Assembly (NCBI GenBank): GCA_022821445.1
Contig: JAJEDQ010000121.1
Coordinates: 1 to 40,091, forward strand
Direction: 5' to 3'
DNA length: 40,091 bases
DNA from: Acidimicrobiia bacterium
GTDB taxonomy: Bacteria; Actinomycetota; Acidimicrobiia; Acidimicrobiales; Bin134
Part shown: positions 26,824-33,828 of the stretch, one piece after another
Position numbering within the stretch: position 1 is the stretch's first letter
Layout: each line of letters starts with the position of its first letter
Position numbers and translations under genes: made by a program
Notes under the pieces: model-generated
The model's input: only the letters and a program-made list of their open reading frames with translations
Told to the model about the DNA's origin: nothing
Databases searched by the model: none

Positions 26824-27337
26824 TGTGAGGCAGCTTCGTCAGACTTCGGGGGCCGATAGAACACAGCGAGCTGTGTCAACCCCGCCAGCACACCTCCGCC
26901 GGCGCCAATTGCCAGACCAACGTAGCCGTCCCAGTGTTCGTCGATTCCCAAAGCGCTGTCCACCGACCATTCCATGGGCCCCAGGGTGGCAATCGACGCC
27001 GCGACCACGGCCAGCACGAAGGTGTACTCCCAGCCTTCCCGAACGATCATGAAGCCGTTGTGGCGGTGGACGGTCCATGCCGCCACCACCATGACCCCGA
27101 CCATCCCCGCGGCCGCCAGGGGGGTGAGAAATCCCAAGGCCAACAGCAAGCCCGCGCCGATTTCCGTGAGCGCTGCCATCCAGGCGTGCAACTTGCCCGG
27201 CTTCATCACATGCTGTCGAACCAACCGGCGGTGCCGGGGATGCGGCCGCCCTGAAAGATCTTGCCGTATCCGTGGGCGGCAAACGTAAGCCCGATGCCCA
27301 CCCGTAAAATCAGCATTGCCAGATTCATCTCGTCCAT
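26820..27337 (-). pseudogene. DoxX-family membrane protein, gene split by a frameshift (TGATG junction)
   Basis: Two minus-strand frames together make one DoxX-like protein of about 170 residues. The N-terminal piece (27337-27206, 43 aa) reads MDEMNLAMLILRVGIGLTFA, then HGYGKIFQGGRIPGTAGWFDSM, and stops. The C-terminal piece (27206-26820, 128 aa) starts MKPGKLHAWMAALTEIGAG and carries three to four membrane spans. Joined, they match DoxX with one base missing around 27207-27210. The break is TGATG: the stop of the first part overlaps the ATG of the second, so reinitiation could still make both pieces. The start at 27337 has TACTGT six nt upstream. DoxX proteins are small four-helix membrane proteins, often redox-linked. 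Confidence 0.8.
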
Positions 27338-27343
27338 GGGCCC

Positions 27344-27349
27344 ACAGTA
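27344..27349 (-). promoter_or_regulatory. Leaderless -10 box of the DoxX-like gene
   Basis: TACTGT on the minus strand lies 6 nt before the ATG at 27337, outside the broken part of the gene. The transcription signal looks intact. Confidence 0.45.
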
Positions 27350-27359
27350 CTGGCCCATC

Positions 27360-27365
27360 TAGGCT
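27360..27365 (+). promoter_or_regulatory. Leaderless -10 box of the small membrane protein gene
   Basis: TAGGCT lies 6 nt before the GTG at 27372. Confidence 0.5.
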
Positions 27366-27371
27366 GGGCAC

Positions 27372-27629
27372 GTGCCCCTCTGGCTCAGTGTTCTCATCGC
27401 CATTCTCGCGGGGATGGTCCTGATCCGGGTCGGCATCGGCGTGCTGTTGATGATTCGCCAGCCCCTTCCGCCGCCTCCTCCGCCGGGTGAGTTGCGCAAA
27501 GTGAAGATCACCTATCGGTGCTCAATCTGCTACACCGAAGTCCGCATGACCGTCGCCCCCGAGGAAGACCCGGCGCCTCCCCGTCACTGCGGCGATGACA
27601 TGGATTTTGTGGCTCCAATCGACGATTAG
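27372..27629 (+). CDS. Small membrane-anchored protein with Cys/His motif, unknown function
   Basis: 85 aa, family not recognised. An N-terminal membrane span (LWLSVLIAILAGMVLIRVGIG) is followed by a short polyproline stretch. A soluble domain of about 45 residues then shows CSIC and, about 25 residues later, HC (PPRHCGDDM), which could hold a metal ion in a zinc-ribbon-like way. The acidic end is DFVAPIDD. The GTG start is supported by TAGGCT six nt upstream. It is divergent from the DoxX-like gene and followed by a short AT-richer spacer with DnaA-box-like sequences. Confidence 0.7.
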   Translation: MPLWLSVLIAILAGMVLIRVGIGVLLMIRQPLPPPPPPGELRKVKITYRCSICYTEVRMTVAPEEDPAPPRHCGDDMDFVAPIDD

Positions 27630-27635
27630 GGTTGG

Positions 27636-27656
27636 TTTTCCACAGGTTGTGAACAA
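27636..27656. promoter_or_regulatory. Pair of inverted DnaA-box-like 9-mers
   Basis: TTTTCCACA (27636-27644, one mismatch to TTATCCACA) and TGTGAACAA (27648-27656, reverse complement TTGTTCACA) face each other in the gap between the small membrane protein gene and crgA. Two sites only, so this is not an origin by itself. Confidence 0.35.
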
Positions 27657-27712
27657 ATCTGGGTACAAACTACAAAGCCGTAACTAGCCCGTCACCTGGT
27701 CGCAACCAAAAA

Positions 27713-27988
27713 TCAATGCCATTGAGTGGCCACCAGCATCCCGGCCAGCAGCAAACCGAGGCCCCCCAACAGGTACCAGTTGTTGGTGTCTCCGGGCAGC
27801 AGCGCTACATAGTTCAACACAATCACGATGGCGCCCAACACCAACAGGGCGATCATCAGCACTGGCACCCAGGTGGGGCTCACCTTCTCGGCCGAGACCG
27901 GTACGCGGGGAACGGCTTCGTTCTCAGGCCGGGTGCCTCTTGGGGTTACCCGTCCGCCTTGCACTCTTCGCTTCGTTGGCTTGGCCAT
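27713..27988 (-). CDS. crgA: Cell division protein CrgA
   Basis: 91 aa, the usual size. CrgA is a two-span membrane protein of the actinobacterial divisome that interacts with FtsZ, FtsQ and penicillin-binding proteins. The basic N-terminus (MAKPTKRRVQGG) is cytoplasmic. The conserved core is VSPTWVPVLMIALLVLGAIV, then the LNY-LPG loop, and the second span GGLGLLLAGMLVATQW. Position beside pabA and the PASTA kinase is the conserved actinobacterial arrangement. The start has TATCCT six nt upstream. Confidence 0.94.
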   Translation of the reverse strand: MAKPTKRRVQGGRVTPRGTRPENEAVPRVPVSAEKVSPTWVPVLMIALLVLGAIVIVLNYVALLPGDTNNWYLLGGLGLLLAGMLVATQWH

Positions 27989-27994
27989 GGGCCA

Positions 27995-28000
27995 AGGATA
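27995..28000 (-). promoter_or_regulatory. Leaderless -10 box of crgA
   Basis: TATCCT on the minus strand lies 6 nt before the ATG at 27988. Confidence 0.5.
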
Positions 28001-28008
28001 GACCTGTA

Positions 28009-28045
28009 GTTATCTGGTTCTAGCCTTGAGCGGTCCCCAGATAAC
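28009..28045. promoter_or_regulatory. Inverted repeat between the crgA and pabA promoters
   Basis: GTTATCTGG (28009-28017) and CCAGATAAC (28037-28045) are a perfect 9-bp inverted repeat with a 19-bp spacer. The right arm overlaps the pabA -10 (TAACGT, 28042-28047), and the left arm lies just upstream of the crgA -10. A shared operator is possible. Confidence 0.4.
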
Positions 28046-28055
28046 GTTGAACCCG

Positions 28056-28637
28056 GTGAGTCCCAGAATTCTGGTGATCGACAATTACGACTCGTTCGTC
28101 TACAACCTCGTCCAGTACCTGGGGGAGCTGGGCGCCGAACCCATCGTTCATCGCCACGATGCCTTGTCCCTCGAACAGGCTCGCGACCTTGAACCCGACG
28201 GTGTTCTCATCAGTCCAGGACCGGGCCGTCCATCTGATGCCGGGCTGAGCAACTCCCTCATCCAGGAGTTCTGCGGCATCCGGCCCGTCCTCGGTGTGTG
28301 CCTCGGATTGCAGTGCCTCGGAGAAGTCTTCGGCGGACACGTGGTTCGAGCCCCTCAAGTCATGCACGGTAAGACATCGATCATCCACCACACCGGAGAC
28401 GGAGTCTTCGCCGGCCTCCCCAACCCGATCGAGGCAACCCGTTACCACTCGCTGATCGTGGAGCGTTCTTCAGTGCCCGAGGTCTTGTCCATCACTGCGG
28501 AAACCGATGACGGCCTCGTAATGGGGTTGCGACACCGTGAGCACCCGGTAGAGGGCGTTCAGTTTCACCCCGAGTCGATTCTCACCTCAACCGGCCACGA
28601 CATGCTGTCCAATTTCCTGGCCCAGACTGGTCGATAG
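28056..28637 (+). CDS. pabA: Glutamine amidotransferase of aminodeoxychorismate/anthranilate synthase (component II)
   Basis: 193 aa from the GTG at 28056 (MSPRILVIDNYDSFVYNLV). It is a class I glutamine amidotransferase that hydrolyses glutamine and passes ammonia to the chorismate-binding partner (PabB or TrpE). The catalytic Cys is in GVCLGLQCLGE and the His/Glu pair in GVQFHPES. The oxyanion segment SPGPGRPSDAG and the RYHSL strand are present. Sequence alone does not separate folate from tryptophan duty, and many bacteria use one protein for both. The neighbourhood (crgA, PASTA kinase) is that of Mycobacterium Rv0013. It converges on pknB 8 bp away. Confidence 0.92.
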   Translation: MSPRILVIDNYDSFVYNLVQYLGELGAEPIVHRHDALSLEQARDLEPDGVLISPGPGRPSDAGLSNSLIQEFCGIRPVLGVCLGLQCLGEVFGGHVVRAPQVMHGKTSIIHHTGDGVFAGLPNPIEATRYHSLIVERSSVPEVLSITAETDDGLVMGLRHREHPVEGVQFHPESILTSTGHDMLSNFLAQTGR

Positions 28638-28645
28638 CTGCCGGT

Positions 28646-31006
28646 CTAGTTCCAGAAAACGTCGCAGCCGTTGTCTACCCCCGGAGTGTCGCCGTCAAGG
28701 CCCTCGGCCCAATTGGAAGCGTTCGCCGCTGATGCGGGCATTGGATACGGAAGTTCGATATTCCACGCCACCGCGAACCCGGGAATATCGGAGTAAGTCG
28801 CAACGAGGCCCCTGCACTCTGTTTCGAATCGGCTGGAAAGGGCGTTCCATTTCGCGATGCTGCCCAAGGCATTGGGCTGGCGTCCCGCAGCCACAGCTCT
28901 CGCAGTAACGTCGGCGGCGGCATTCCACGCTGCCGCCCGACGGGGTTCCAGCTCCTCTTCCGGAATCGCAGGGCGGCCAGGGGGCCCCGGCCCCGATGGT
29001 TCCGGACCCGATGGTCCCGATGGCGGAATGGCCGAAGTTGGCAATCCCAAACAGGCGATTACCTCCGTCCCCGCTGGATGCTCCTCCTGAGCAGGCGGCA
29101 CCTGACCCATTATTCGCCCAACCAGTTCTTCGGTGTCGTTGGGGAAGTCGCAGTCTGGAACAGGCTCGACCAAGACCAGTTCCAGCTCAGCCAACCGTTG
29201 TACAGCCGCTTCCGGGGTCAGCCCGATCAGGCTGGGCACGATCACGCTTTCCGGGCCCAAAGAAACCAGGATCTTGATCGGGGTGCCGGGCAGCAGCAAC
29301 ACGGGTGGCGCCGGATCAGTGCTGATGACAAGGCCCGCATCTACATCGATGGAAGACTCCTCCCAGACTTCATCGCTCACTTCAAGACCGGCTTGCGTCA
29401 AAACCTGGGCGGCCCGCAATGGAGTCATCCCCATCACATCGGGCACCTCAACGGCCTGAATCCCCTCCGCCACGAAGAGCACCACGGTGCTGCCCGGTGC
29501 GACTTCACTTCCAGCCGGTGGATCCTGGCGCAGCACTTGCCCTGACGGCGCAGTGGAACCCTCAACCTCCCGCAATTCGGCGGCGAACCCCCGGTCCTGC
29601 AAGAAACGGGCAGCATCATTCGCGTTTTGGCCCACAACCCCGGGCACTGCTACCGGAACGGCCCCTGAACTTACCGTGAGCTCGATCTCCGCTCCCTGGT
29701 CCACTTCATCCAGCGCCGCCGGGGATTGGGAGATCACCTCGTTGGCTTCCACCGATTCGCTGGCTACGAACACCTGGCTGACCACGAAACCGGCAGCCCG
29801 CAGTTCACGAATCGCCGCCTGACTCGACAAGCCCACCACATCGGGTACGGCAACAAGCGGAGCGGGGGTAGCGGTCACCGCGGGCGGCGCCGACTCATTG
29901 CCGTTGTCCAGCACGTTTGACAGCACAAAAAACACCAGCACGGCCACGGCGATGAAAATCACCGCAGCCGCGGTGTACAGACCAGCTCGAGATGAGGGCT
30001 CCAAGACGGCCACCGCGGGAGGCGAGGCCGCCGGAGGCTGCGGCGGCACCTCTGGAGGCGGCGGAGGCGGGCTTTGCTGGGCGCTTGTCGGTTTCTCCGG
30101 TTCTTGGGATGGCGAAGGTGGAGCTTCCCTCTGGGCGTCAGCAGGCTGATGGCGAGCAGACAGTTGGTGCCGGCCTTCTCGATAACGCCGCAGGTCCTGT
30201 TGAAGATCCTTGGCCGTTGGATACCGCTGTGACGGCTTCTTGGCCAGCAGCTTCATGGTGATGGCCTCAAGTGACTCCGGCAGCACAACTCCCAGCGACG
30301 ACGGGGAGGGCACCGCTTGCTGGACATGCTTGTAGGCCACCGCCACCGAATTGTCGCCCGCAAAGGGAGGACGACCGCAGAGCATCTCGTAGAGCACCAC
30401 TCCAAGCGAGTACAGATCACTGCGATGATCCAGGGTCTCCCCCTGGGCCTGTTCCGGTGAGAAATAGGTGGCTGTTCCCATCACAGAGCCGATTTGGGTG
30501 AGGTTCGCCTCCGCTCCCCCGAACGCGGCAATGGCGATGCCGAAGTCAGTCACCTTCACCTTCCCATCTGGCGACAGCAGCACATTGCCCGGCTTTACGT
30601 CGCGGTGGATTACCCCGTTCTCGTGGGCACAGCCCAGCGCGGCAGCCACGTACATGGCGATTTCTGCGGTCTGCTCAGGAGAGAGTCGAGCGCCGCCTCG
30701 AAGCAGCTCGGCCAAGCTCTTGCCCTCGATGTACTCCATGACGATGTAGTACGTGCCTTCCGCCGAACCCCAGTCGTATACCGCCACAATGTTGGGATGG
30801 TTCAGATTGGCCGCTGCGGTTGCTTCCCGCCGGAATCGCTCGACAAAGCTGGGATCGGTGGCAAATTCTGGAAACAGGCGCTTGATGGCTACCGGCCGCG
30901 ACAAAAGGGTGTCCTCGCCGAGAAAAACATCAGTCATGCCGCCACGAGCGATCTGATTCCGCAATCGGTAACGACCGCCCAAAAGCTCCGGACCGGTGTC
31001 TGTCAT
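28646..31006 (-). CDS. pknB: Ser/Thr protein kinase with PASTA repeats (PknB type)
   Basis: 786 aa transmembrane receptor kinase that controls cell-wall synthesis and division. The kinase domain (about 10-275) has IARGGMTDVFLGE, VAIKRL, the catalytic loop HRDVKPGNVLL, the DFG motif and an activation loop rich in Thr. A Pro-rich juxtamembrane part and a membrane span (about 340-363) follow. Four extracellular PASTA repeats come next (starts VAVPDVVGLS, VAVPGVVGQN, VEVPDVMGMT, VIVPSLIGLT), which bind muropeptides in relatives. An extra tail of about 135 residues (Pro/Gly linker, then a domain with two Cys ending NGCDVFWN) goes beyond usual PknB. The pknA, pbpA, rodA and fha genes normally beside it are missing. 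Confidence 0.94.
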   Translation of the reverse strand: MTDTGPELLGGRYRLRNQIARGGMTDVFLGEDTLLSRPVAIKRLFPEFATDPSFVERFRREATAAANLNHPNIVAVYDWGSAEGTYYIVMEYIEGKSLAELLRGGARLSPEQTAEIAMYVAAALGCAHENGVIHRDVKPGNVLLSPDGKVKVTDFGIAIAAFGGAEANLTQIGSVMGTATYFSPEQAQGETLDHRSDLYSLGVVLYEMLCGRPPFAGDNSVAVAYKHVQQAVPSPSSLGVVLPESLEAITMKLLAKKPSQRYPTAKDLQQDLRRYREGRHQLSARHQPADAQREAPPSPSQEPEKPTSAQQSPPPPPPEVPPQPPAASPPAVAVLEPSSRAGLYTAAAVIFIAVAVLVFFVLSNVLDNGNESAPPAVTATPAPLVAVPDVVGLSSQAAIRELRAAGFVVSQVFVASESVEANEVISQSPAALDEVDQGAEIELTVSSGAVPVAVPGVVGQNANDAARFLQDRGFAAELREVEGSTAPSGQVLRQDPPAGSEVAPGSTVVLFVAEGIQAVEVPDVMGMTPLRAAQVLTQAGLEVSDEVWEESSIDVDAGLVISTDPAPPVLLLPGTPIKILVSLGPESVIVPSLIGLTPEAAVQRLAELELVLVEPVPDCDFPNDTEELVGRIMGQVPPAQEEHPAGTEVIACLGLPTSAIPPSGPSGPEPSGPGPPGRPAIPEEELEPRRAAAWNAAADVTARAVAAGRQPNALGSIAKWNALSSRFETECRGLVATYSDIPGFAVAWNIELPYPMPASAANASNWAEGLDGDTPGVDNGCDVFWN

Positions 31007-31039
31007 GGCGAAAACAGCGTACTTCTTGATTTGCTCGAT

Positions 31040-31837
31040 TTATGGTAGGGCTACGTCGATCACGTCCACGACAACCACCGTCACGTTGTCGCTTCCGCCA
31101 TGCTGCAAAGCCTGGCTCACCAGCGCATCCGCTGCTTCTTTCGGAGACTCAGACTGGAGCAGGATCGCGTGAATATCCCGGTCGTGTACCTCGTTGGTCA
31201 GGCCATCGGAGCACAGCAGATAGCGATGGCCGCTCACTGGGGCCAGAGTCCAATCGTCAACCACCACCTTTGACTCAATGCCCAGCGCCCGGCTGAGATG
31301 ATGCCGGTACTCATGGACTTCAGCCTCTTGCGGGGTGATCATCCCTGCTTTGACCATCTCCTGCACCACGGTGTGGTCCTCGGTCAGCTGGTGAAACCCG
31401 CTTTCGTCGCAACGGTAGACCCGTGAATCCCCGACGTTCACCACGGCCAACGCATCGCGGTGGTCTTGTTCAACCACGGCCAGCGCACACAGAGTTGTCC
31501 CCATCCCCGACAACTCGCTGGTCGACATCGATTCGGCCAAGATCTCCCCGTTGGCTCGCTCCACTGCATCCACAAGCTCGCTCACCGTTGGCACCGGTAA
31601 ATGACTTGGCCGACGTCCGAATCGATGGCGGCGGCGTTCCCCAGTCCGAGTTTGAAGCGCAGCCTTGATTTCGGCAGCCAACGTCTCCACCGCCAAAGAA
31701 GACGCCTCCGCTCCCCCTCGATGGCCCCCCAACCCGTCGGCAACCGCGAAGAGTTCCCCTTCAACCAGCATCGAGTCTTCGTTTTTCTCTCGACGTCGGC
31801 CTCTATCGGTGGCTTGTCCCGCTTCTAGCCGGATCAT
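31040..31837 (-). CDS. PP2C-family Ser/Thr phosphatase (PstP type)
   Basis: 265 aa, Mn/Mg-dependent phosphatase that reverses the kinase encoded next to it. PPM motifs are NEDSMLVEGELFAVADGLGGH (two metal-binding Asp), GMGTTLCALAV, VNVGDSRVYR, LCSDGLTNEV and GGSDNVTVVVV. Mycobacterial PstP has a membrane span and an outer domain after the catalytic part; this protein stops after the catalytic domain and is soluble. It lies upstream of pknB with a gap of 33 nt, so the pair is one operon with the phosphatase first. A TATAGT at 31882-31877 (minus) is a possible -10 with a leader of about 33 nt. Confidence 0.92.
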   Translation of the reverse strand: MIRLEAGQATDRGRRREKNEDSMLVEGELFAVADGLGGHRGGAEASSLAVETLAAEIKAALQTRTGERRRHRFGRRPSHLPVPTVSELVDAVERANGEILAESMSTSELSGMGTTLCALAVVEQDHRDALAVVNVGDSRVYRCDESGFHQLTEDHTVVQEMVKAGMITPQEAEVHEYRHHLSRALGIESKVVVDDWTLAPVSGHRYLLCSDGLTNEVHDRDIHAILLQSESPKEAADALVSQALQHGGSDNVTVVVVDVIDVALP

Positions 31838-31990
31838 CAGAGTTCCATGACCGTGGTGCCCCCCACTTTGCGGTGGACTATAACCACCGCCCGTGACGAT
31901 TGGCAGTCGGCCTCAAACCAGACTTGGCTTCGGCCATTCTCAGTTATCGATCTGATCCCCTGTCTTGTACGCTGACCACCCCGACGATCA

Positions 31991-32074
<84 letters not shown>

Positions 32075-32084
32075 CGTCTGGGGT

Positions 32085-32588
32085 TCAACCCACCGTTCCG
32101 TCGGGGGTAGGGGTGGGCACTTCGGTGACCGGAATAACCGGTGGTGGACCCCAGGCAATTGCCGCTTTGGAGAACCCGGCGGCCATGGCCACCGTCAGAG
32201 CCAGTTCAGCCAGCTCGGCCGGGGTGAACTCCTCGCCCAGCGCCGCTTGGTCCGCCGCACTAAGCCCTGACGGGTCGGAGATCACCGCATCAGCCATTCT
32301 CAAGGCCAGCTTCAACCGATCAGGCAGGTCGCTATCGGCGTAGCCATCTTGGATCTGGTCCACCAGATCTTCGGTGAGTCCCTGCTGCTTCGCACCTGCG
32401 AAGCGGAGGTTCTTTCAAATGTTGCAGTCGTTGACCCGAGCGTTGCGAAGCCGGCCCGCCTCCTTGGTGGCTTGGTCAAGCTGTCCCTCGCTCCACAGGG
32501 TTCCGTAGAAGCGGTTGAACACCGTGAACAACTCGGGCTGATGGTCGAACAACGACATGCCCCCCTCGGGGATGGCAATCCTGGTCAT
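32085..32588 (-). CDS. Carboxymuconolactone decarboxylase/AhpD-like protein, probable selenoprotein (in-frame TGA = Sec58)
   Basis: Read through one TGA, this is a 167-residue protein; read normally, it breaks into a 57-residue piece and an orphan. It starts MTRIAIPEGGMSLFDHQPEL. At residues 50-62 it reads ARVNDCNI-U-KNLR, with TGA (32417-32415) in the second position of the CxxC redox motif of AhpD/CMD proteins. The frame continues without shift (FAGAKQQGLTEDLVDQIQDG, then LKLALRMADAVI, FTPAELAELALTVAMAAGFS) to a TGA at 32085. Ten nt after the inner TGA a hairpin with an AGGU loop looks like a bacterial SECIS. Relatives are peroxidases or thiol-disulfide-type enzymes. The ATG overlaps the upstream gene's stop (ATGA). 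No selA, selB, selC or selD is in the window. Confidence 0.85.
32387..32404 (-). promoter_or_regulatory. SECIS-like hairpin of the CMD/AhpD selenoprotein
   Basis: On the minus strand, 10 nt after the TGA, GCTTCGC-AGGT-GCGAAGC forms a perfect 7-bp stem with an AGGU loop. A CCU/AGG lower stem with internal loops can extend it. E. coli fdhF SECIS also has a GCAGGU apex, which SelB binds; spacing here is in the usual range for bacterial SECIS. Confidence 0.75.
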
Positions 32589-32953
32589 TCCATGACTCCC
32601 TTCAACACGGCCCGGCTGCGGGCCAGGGCTTCGAACGTGGCAATGGCCGTGGTGAGTGCGGCCAATTCGGGTGCCGACAGATGAGCGTTCAGCTCAGCGC
32701 ACAGCTCATCGGTCACCCCGTGGGCGTCCAGCACGTATTGCTCAGTGAACGCCAGCACAACGCCTTCTCGGTCATCTTGAGGAGAAGCAGAGGACGGCTC
32801 GCCGCCAATCATCTGCTCGATGCGGGTGGCGCAAAGTTCCAGCAATCCGGGATCCAGCCCCACGCCATCGAGGGCCTGCACCAACTCCTCCAGCGGGCCA
32901 GCCACATGGGGGTCCAAGGCGCCCAGGGGATTGTCGGTGGAAGTTGAACTCAT
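32585..32953 (-). CDS. CMD/AhpD-fold-like protein without redox cysteines
   Basis: 122 aa from the ATG at 32953 (MSSTSTDNPLGALDPHVAG). The C-terminal half (VVLAFTEQYVLDAHGVTDEL, then LSAPELAALTTAIATFEALA) aligns by eye with the corresponding part of the selenoprotein gene that follows, including the APELAAL/PAELAEL helix. The place of the CxxU motif is LCATRIEQMIGG, without a second Cys or Sec, so peroxidase-type chemistry is not expected. It may be a partner subunit or a degenerate paralogue. The stop overlaps the next ATG (ATGA), and the gene begins 5 nt after the hydrolase gene. Confidence 0.75.
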   Translation of the reverse strand: MSSTSTDNPLGALDPHVAGPLEELVQALDGVGLDPGLLELCATRIEQMIGGEPSSASPQDDREGVVLAFTEQYVLDAHGVTDELCAELNAHLSAPELAALTTAIATFEALARSRAVLKGVME

Positions 32954-32958
32954 GCCCA

Positions 32959-33675
32959 TCACCCGCCGAACATCGCCATCCATTGCTCGGCCGAGCGGGG
33001 CATGAACACATAGTTGGTTTGGCGGGTCTCGCCCATAGACGCCGACGGCTGGGGCGAGTACAGATGGCCGGGATACAGCGTCGCACTGTCGGGAACCCGG
33101 GCCAGGCGCTGCGTCAGGCTCTCGTACATTGCCGCCGGATCGCTCCCCGGCAGGTCGGTCCTCCCGCACCCCTCCAAGAACAGCGTGTCGCCGGCCACCA
33201 AACGCCCGTTGGTCAAAAAGCACTGGCTCCCGGGAGTATGGCCCGGGGTGTGGATCATCTCAATGTCCACCTGTCCCACCGACAGCACATCACCGCTCTT
33301 GTGCAAACACAGATCGTCTTCCTCAATACCGGTAGCCATGGTCACATAGCGGGCTTCGTCCGCCTGCACATGCACCGTAACCGACACCAGCTCTAGCAGC
33401 TCGGCCACCCCCGTGATGGAGAACTGCATCATCGACCCGCCCACATGATCAGGGTGGTAATGGGTAGCCAATACCCCGGCGAGCCGCATCCCGTCGGCTT
33501 CAACAAGATCCACAATCCCCTGTGGATCATAAGCCGGGTCCACCACCACTGCTTCCCCCGTTTCCCGATCCCCAATCAGATAGACAAAATTCACCATCTG
33601 CCGGGCCATCATGTCCCCAACCGCCAAGTCCCGCCCCGACAACAACTGCCGAAAATAAAGCCGATCCTCGTTCAC
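32959..33675 (-). CDS. Metallo-beta-lactamase-fold hydrolase (glyoxalase II-like)
   Basis: 238 aa MBL-fold hydrolase. It has the metal motif THYHPDHVGG (HxHxDH), then HTPGHTPGSQCFL, GDTLFLEGCGRTDLPGSD and a C-terminal PGH in LYPGHLYSP. The arrangement fits glyoxalase II, persulfide dioxygenase or related thioester hydrolases. GCGRTDLPGSD is common in persulfide-dioxygenase/rhodanese-type members, so sulfur chemistry is possible. The GTG start has a strong Shine-Dalgarno (GGGAGGGG) 3-5 nt upstream. It is the first gene of an operon with two CMD-fold genes, the last of which encodes the probable selenoprotein. Confidence 0.9.
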   Translation of the reverse strand: MNEDRLYFRQLLSGRDLAVGDMMARQMVNFVYLIGDRETGEAVVVDPAYDPQGIVDLVEADGMRLAGVLATHYHPDHVGGSMMQFSITGVAELLELVSVTVHVQADEARYVTMATGIEEDDLCLHKSGDVLSVGQVDIEMIHTPGHTPGSQCFLTNGRLVAGDTLFLEGCGRTDLPGSDPAAMYESLTQRLARVPDSATLYPGHLYSPQPSASMGETRQTNYVFMPRSAEQWMAMFGG

Positions 33676-33710
33676 ATCCCCTCCCTTCCCACTAGACCGA
33701 GGAACACAAT

Positions 33711-33828
33711 ATAGGCAGGCTGGGGGGTGGCCCGGCTCAGGGCGCCTGCCGCCCGGAGCTCGTCGAGGACGGCGGGCTGGGCCGGGACAGGACCCGCCAG
33801 CCTGCCGGAGGATGGTAAACCCCTAGGC
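33711..33828. repeat. Structured palindromic repeat, copy B (3' of larC)
   Basis: Second copy of the element at 9899-10016. The basal stem GGCAGGCTGG (33714-33723) pairs with CCAGCCTGCC (33797-33806). The upper stem GCCTGCCG (33744-33751) pairs with CGGCGGGC (33770-33777). The tip is CTC-GTC-GAG. Compared with copy A, three basal pairs are exchanged on both sides (U-A/C-G, G-C/A-U, C-G/U-A). The right end GGAGG-ATGGTA-AACCCCTAGG holds the TAG stop of larC (33825-33823 on the minus strand). The left end is ATAGG, as in copy A. Confidence 0.75.

Noticed and set aside
27204-27211. Reading the TGA in the DoxX gene as selenocysteine
   Set aside because: In the N-terminal frame two TGA codons follow each other, the context is DSM without Cys, the downstream homology is in another frame, and no SECIS-like hairpin follows.
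27630-27712. Replication origin
   Set aside because: Only two imperfect DnaA boxes in about 80 bp, no AT-rich unwinding region, and no dnaA or dnaN next to it.
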